Source: Cesiribacter sp. (GTDB lineage: Bacteria; Bacteroidota; Bacteroidia; Cytophagales; Cyclobacteriaceae). Taken from it: a stretch of DNA of 25,243 nt. The stretch covers positions 1-25,243 of the forward strand of contig JASLAE010000083.1 in NCBI GenBank assembly GCA_030147305.1, read 5' to 3'. The translations under genes were made by a program, and so were the position numbers. Of the stretch, positions 23,079-25,243 are shown one piece after another; the stretch's first letter is position 1; each line of letters begins with the position of its first letter. Below the pieces are notes generated by a model, which was not told the DNA's origin, made no database searches, and saw only the letters and a program-made list of their open reading frames with translations.

Positions 23079-24158
23079 TTACGAATTTTTTACTGAAAAC
23101 TTATAGATAGTGGTCGTATGATAGGATTTTTCTGATGCTAAAATGGTAGAAGGAAAATGGGGCTGGTTGGGTGAATCAGGGAAATGCTGTGTTTCCAGAC
23201 ACAAGCCCCAGCGCTTCTGATAGGCCACGCCGCCTTTTCCTACCAGGTTTCCTTTCAGGAAGTTTCCGCTATAAAGCTGCACGCCAGGCTCTGTGGTAAA
23301 TACTTCCAGGTAACGGCCGCTGCTTGGCTCCAGCACGGTAGCAGCAAGCAGTAAATTACCAGCGGCTTCCCTCAGCACAAAAGTATGGTCATAGCCTTGT
23401 CCGTTCTTTAACTGCTCGTGGTCTGCCGATATGCGCGCTCCAATGGCAGTTGGTGCTTTAAAATCAAAGGGTGTCTCTTTAACCGCTGCAAGCGCTCCCG
23501 TAGGAATAGAATTTTCGTCTATGGCGACGATGCGGTCGGCATTGATCATGACCTGATGATCTAAAATATCGCCCTTTGCATTCCCCCTGAGGTTAAAATA
23601 TGTATGATTGGTCAGGTTAACAGGCGTTTCCTGATCGGCGGTGGCGGTGTAGCTAATCTTCAGTTCATTGTTGCTGTTGAGCAGATAGGTTACCTCCACC
23701 TTAAGCGTGCCGGGATAACCCTCTTCGCCATCGGGGCTTACATACCTAAGTTTTAAGCCCACGGCCTCATTGGTAAGCTGTTCTTCTGCCTCCCATACTA
23801 CTTTATCGAAGCCTTTATTACCACCGTGTAAGTGGTTGGGGCCATTGTTAGTCGCCAAGGTATATTCTTTGCCCCTGAGGGTGAATCTGCCTTTGGCAAT
23901 GCGGTTACCGTAGCGGCCAATAAGTGCACCAAAGTACGGGTTTTCCAGCTGGTACAGCTCCTGCAGGTAACCCTGCAGCGTATCGAAGCCTAACACAACA
24001 TCTTCCAGCCTGCCTTCCCGATCCGGTGCTTTCAGAGCGGTAATGATTCCTCCATAATTGGTAATGCGGATTTCAAGTCCGCTATCGTTGGTAAGGGTGT
24101 ACAGGTCAATGGAGATCCCTTCTTCTGTTTTACCAAAGCCGGTTTTTTCAATTTTCAT
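23079..24158 (-). CDS. galM: Aldose 1-epimerase (galactose mutarotase)
   Basis: A 359-residue beta-sandwich enzyme that interconverts the alpha and beta anomers of galactose so that GalK can act. Catalytic residues are in place: the acid His185 in NLTNHTYFNL (181-190) and the base Glu323 in CLETQHFPDSPN (321-332). Substrate-binding residues include Arg82 in GRYGNRI, His111 in NHLHGG and Asp257 in GYDHTF. There is no signal peptide, so it works in the cytoplasm with the kinase. It is the first gene of the operon; a 355-base gap with inverted repeats lies upstream. Start ATG 24158 gives the expected N-terminus, with the first strand from residue 2. Confidence 0.95.
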   Translation of the reverse strand: MKIEKTGFGKTEEGISIDLYTLTNDSGLEIRITNYGGIITALKAPDREGRLEDVVLGFDTLQGYLQELYQLENPYFGALIGRYGNRIAKGRFTLRGKEYTLATNNGPNHLHGGNKGFDKVVWEAEEQLTNEAVGLKLRYVSPDGEEGYPGTLKVEVTYLLNSNNELKISYTATADQETPVNLTNHTYFNLRGNAKGDILDHQVMINADRIVAIDENSIPTGALAAVKETPFDFKAPTAIGARISADHEQLKNGQGYDHTFVLREAAGNLLLAATVLEPSSGRYLEVFTTEPGVQLYSGNFLKGNLVGKGGVAYQKRWGLCLETQHFPDSPNQPHFPSTILASEKSYHTTTIYKFSVKNS

Positions 24159-24513
24159 GTTGTGATAACTTCTTCCCTGCGGGACGTCTAATTCCTAAAA
24201 TTATATCTGTTGATCAGTTTAACTGCCCTGCCAAAACAGGGACCTGAAAACTGTTTTCTAAAGTACTAAATAATAGGAAGAAGGTTTAAGGAAACAGGTA
24301 CTGGAGTTGAGTGACCAGCATACAAGTGCAAACGGGGTTTTCTTTCTGGATGATAAGAGTTCTCTTCCGGGTAATACCTTTTTATCCCAGGGGGTATAAA
24401 TGCCTGCGAAATATAGCCGTTTAAAACCCCTTAACGGAGGAGATAGTATAAGCAAAGCAGCACTTCAGTAACGAGATGACAACAGCCTATGGAATGCGCA
24501 GATACATGCTACT
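24159..24513. other. 355-base gap upstream of the gal operon
   Basis: It should contain the gal operon promoter and the end of the arginase-like transcript. It holds two overlapping inverted repeats at 24226-24257. TAAAATTA at 24196-24203 is, on the minus strand, a 7/8 match to TAnnTTTG, but no TTG lies at proper distance. A 65-codon minus-strand frame at 24258-24455 does not look like protein. No T-rich terminator is visible. Confidence 0.5.
24226..24257 (-). promoter_or_regulatory. Overlapping inverted repeats upstream of galM
   Basis: CCCTG (24226-24230) pairs with CAGGG (24237-24241) around six bases. AAAACAG (24233-24239) pairs with CTGTTTT (24251-24257) around eleven bases. The two share bases 24237-24239, so as RNA they exclude each other; as DNA they could be operator sites. 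They lie 68-99 bases before the galM start. Confidence 0.35.
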
Positions 24514-25243
24514 TTACAAGGGTAAGTGGTGTCTTTTTGTATGCTTAAGTAAGGGTACAAGGTGTTGGATGAAGCCAGTGGTGTAGGTGCCATTACTATC
24601 CAGTGTTGGATCAAGAATTGTTATTTCAAGGCCAACTGCCTTTGGGCATGTAAGTAGGGGCATTAGCAATTCGGTAAACTCAGCATAGGACAACCCTCCT
24701 TTTTCCCTACTGTCCACTGCAGGCATGATCTCATCATCTAACACATCAACATCCAGGTGGATAAAGAATCCATCCAGACGATGCTCCTCAACCATATTCA
24801 AAAAATGGATTGCAGTATTGGCTAGACCATGTTTCCTAAGGGCAACCAAATCGAAATAGCTGATGTCAGATGCTATGATCGGCCGAACGTAGTCTTCATC
24901 ATATTCTCTGTTGCCTACGCAGAACACGTTTTTTTCTTCAAAATAAGGCTGAAGGCCAAACAGGTTTGTCAGCTTTGCATGCCCGTTGCCCGTTACAATG
25001 GCCAGGTCCATACCCGCTGCGCCACCAGTTTGGGATAATTCTGGCAGCATATAATCTGTATGGCCATCCAGGTAGAATAATCCGTATGTACCCTTTTGTT
25101 TTAAGGCTATTGCACTGCCAATTAAGATACTGCAGTCTCCACCTATGATAAGCTGAAACCTGTTGCTGCTTAGCTGGTCAAAAAGGAGCCTGGCCTGGGC
25201 TACTGCATAAGCCATTATTTTGTCTGCATTCCTTACGCCCGAC
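24514..25243 (-). CDS. Arginase-superfamily (ureohydrolase-like) protein, N-terminus cut by window edge
   Basis: The frame ends at 24514 and stays open to the right edge, so the Met at 25215 is probably internal: upstream codons read SGVRNADKI, like the helix before the first metal motif in this family. Counting from that Met, the metal-site motifs are GGDCS (25-29), DGHTD (50-54) and HLDVDVLD (153-160), with a late Glu198 in GLEITILDP matching the substrate-guanidinium region. The Asp/His ligands of the second and third motifs are present, but the first motif has Cys28 where arginases and agmatinases have His (GGDHS). I recall actinobacterial and other arginase-like proteins with GGDCS. The reaction is hydrolysis of a guanidine- or amide-type C-N bond by inference; substrate unknown. 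Confidence 0.85.
   Translation of the reverse strand, partial: SGVRNADKIMAYAVAQARLLFDQLSSNRFQLIIGGDCSILIGSAIALKQKGTYGLFYLDGHTDYMLPELSQTGGAAGMDLAIVTGNGHAKLTNLFGLQPYFEEKNVFCVGNREYDEDYVRPIIASDISYFDLVALRKHGLANTAIHFLNMVEEHRLDGFFIHLDVDVLDDEIMPAVDSREKGGLSYAEFTELLMPLLTCPKAVGLEITILDPTLDSNGTYTTGFIQHLVPLLKHTKRHHLPL

Noticed and set aside
24258..24455. 65-codon minus-strand frame between the arginase-like gene and galM
   Set aside because: Composition is unlike protein (clusters of Ser, Leu and Tyr at the end), there is no start signal or conservation cue, and it overlaps the probable gal control region.
1..25243. CRISPR array, tRNA, rRNA, insertion sequence or prophage
   Set aside because: I saw no regularly spaced repeats, cloverleaf sequences, transposase or phage proteins on either strand; a dedicated RNA search was not possible.

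Overview
The window reads as chromosomal DNA of a member of the Bacteroidota, most likely the order Cytophagales; the genus cannot be fixed from sequence alone. The evidence is the protein set (DUF3857-transglutaminase-DUF2569 fusion, DUF4919 lipoprotein/secreted protein, a LolE-type permease next to rbfA, an SGLT-type galactose symporter), the near absence of Shine-Dalgarno sequences, and promoter-like sites of the Bacteroidota type (TTG, 17-23 nt, TAnnTTTG). There are no transposases, integrases, phage genes, CRISPR repeats or recognisable RNA genes. It looks like ordinary core chromosome.

Layout. 1-3051, minus strand: the start of a small membrane protein gene cut by the left edge, preceded by a large DUF3857/transglutaminase membrane protein. 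3216-3650, plus: rpiB with promoter and terminator. 3759-5171, minus: a multi-pass membrane protein, divergent from 5255-7004, plus: rbfA and a LolC/LolE-type permease. 7281-10241, plus: a SNF2 helicase. 10352-12751, plus: a secreted DUF4919 protein and an astacin-type (M12A) metalloprotease lipoprotein ending in a strong hairpin. 13108-16272, plus: a three-gene cluster (RsmF-like RNA methyltransferase, patatin-like phospholipase, ZIP-like membrane protein). 16342-16522: a 42-codon basic peptide gene with its own terminator. 16665-19089, plus: an O6-alkylguanine DNA alkyltransferase, an unrecognised 215-residue protein, and a secreted sugar isomerase-like TIM barrel. 19118-24158, minus: a galactose operon. 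24514-25243, minus: an arginase-superfamily protein cut by the right edge.

How the genes work together. The clearest system is the galactose operon, transcribed galM - sglT - galK - galT. Galactose enters with sodium through the SGLT-type symporter, GalM brings it to the alpha anomer, GalK phosphorylates it and GalT exchanges it onto UDP. The epimerase galE that completes the Leloir pathway is not in the window. Two overlapping, mutually exclusive inverted repeats lie upstream of galM and are candidate control elements.

The most unusual items are the 42-residue basic peptide gene, the arginase-like protein with Cys in place of the first metal-binding His, the astacin with a C-terminal helical extension, the isomerase-like lipoprotein with an altered metal site, and a possible leaderless transcript for the DUF4919 gene. 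I found no convincing evidence for a wholly new multi-gene system.
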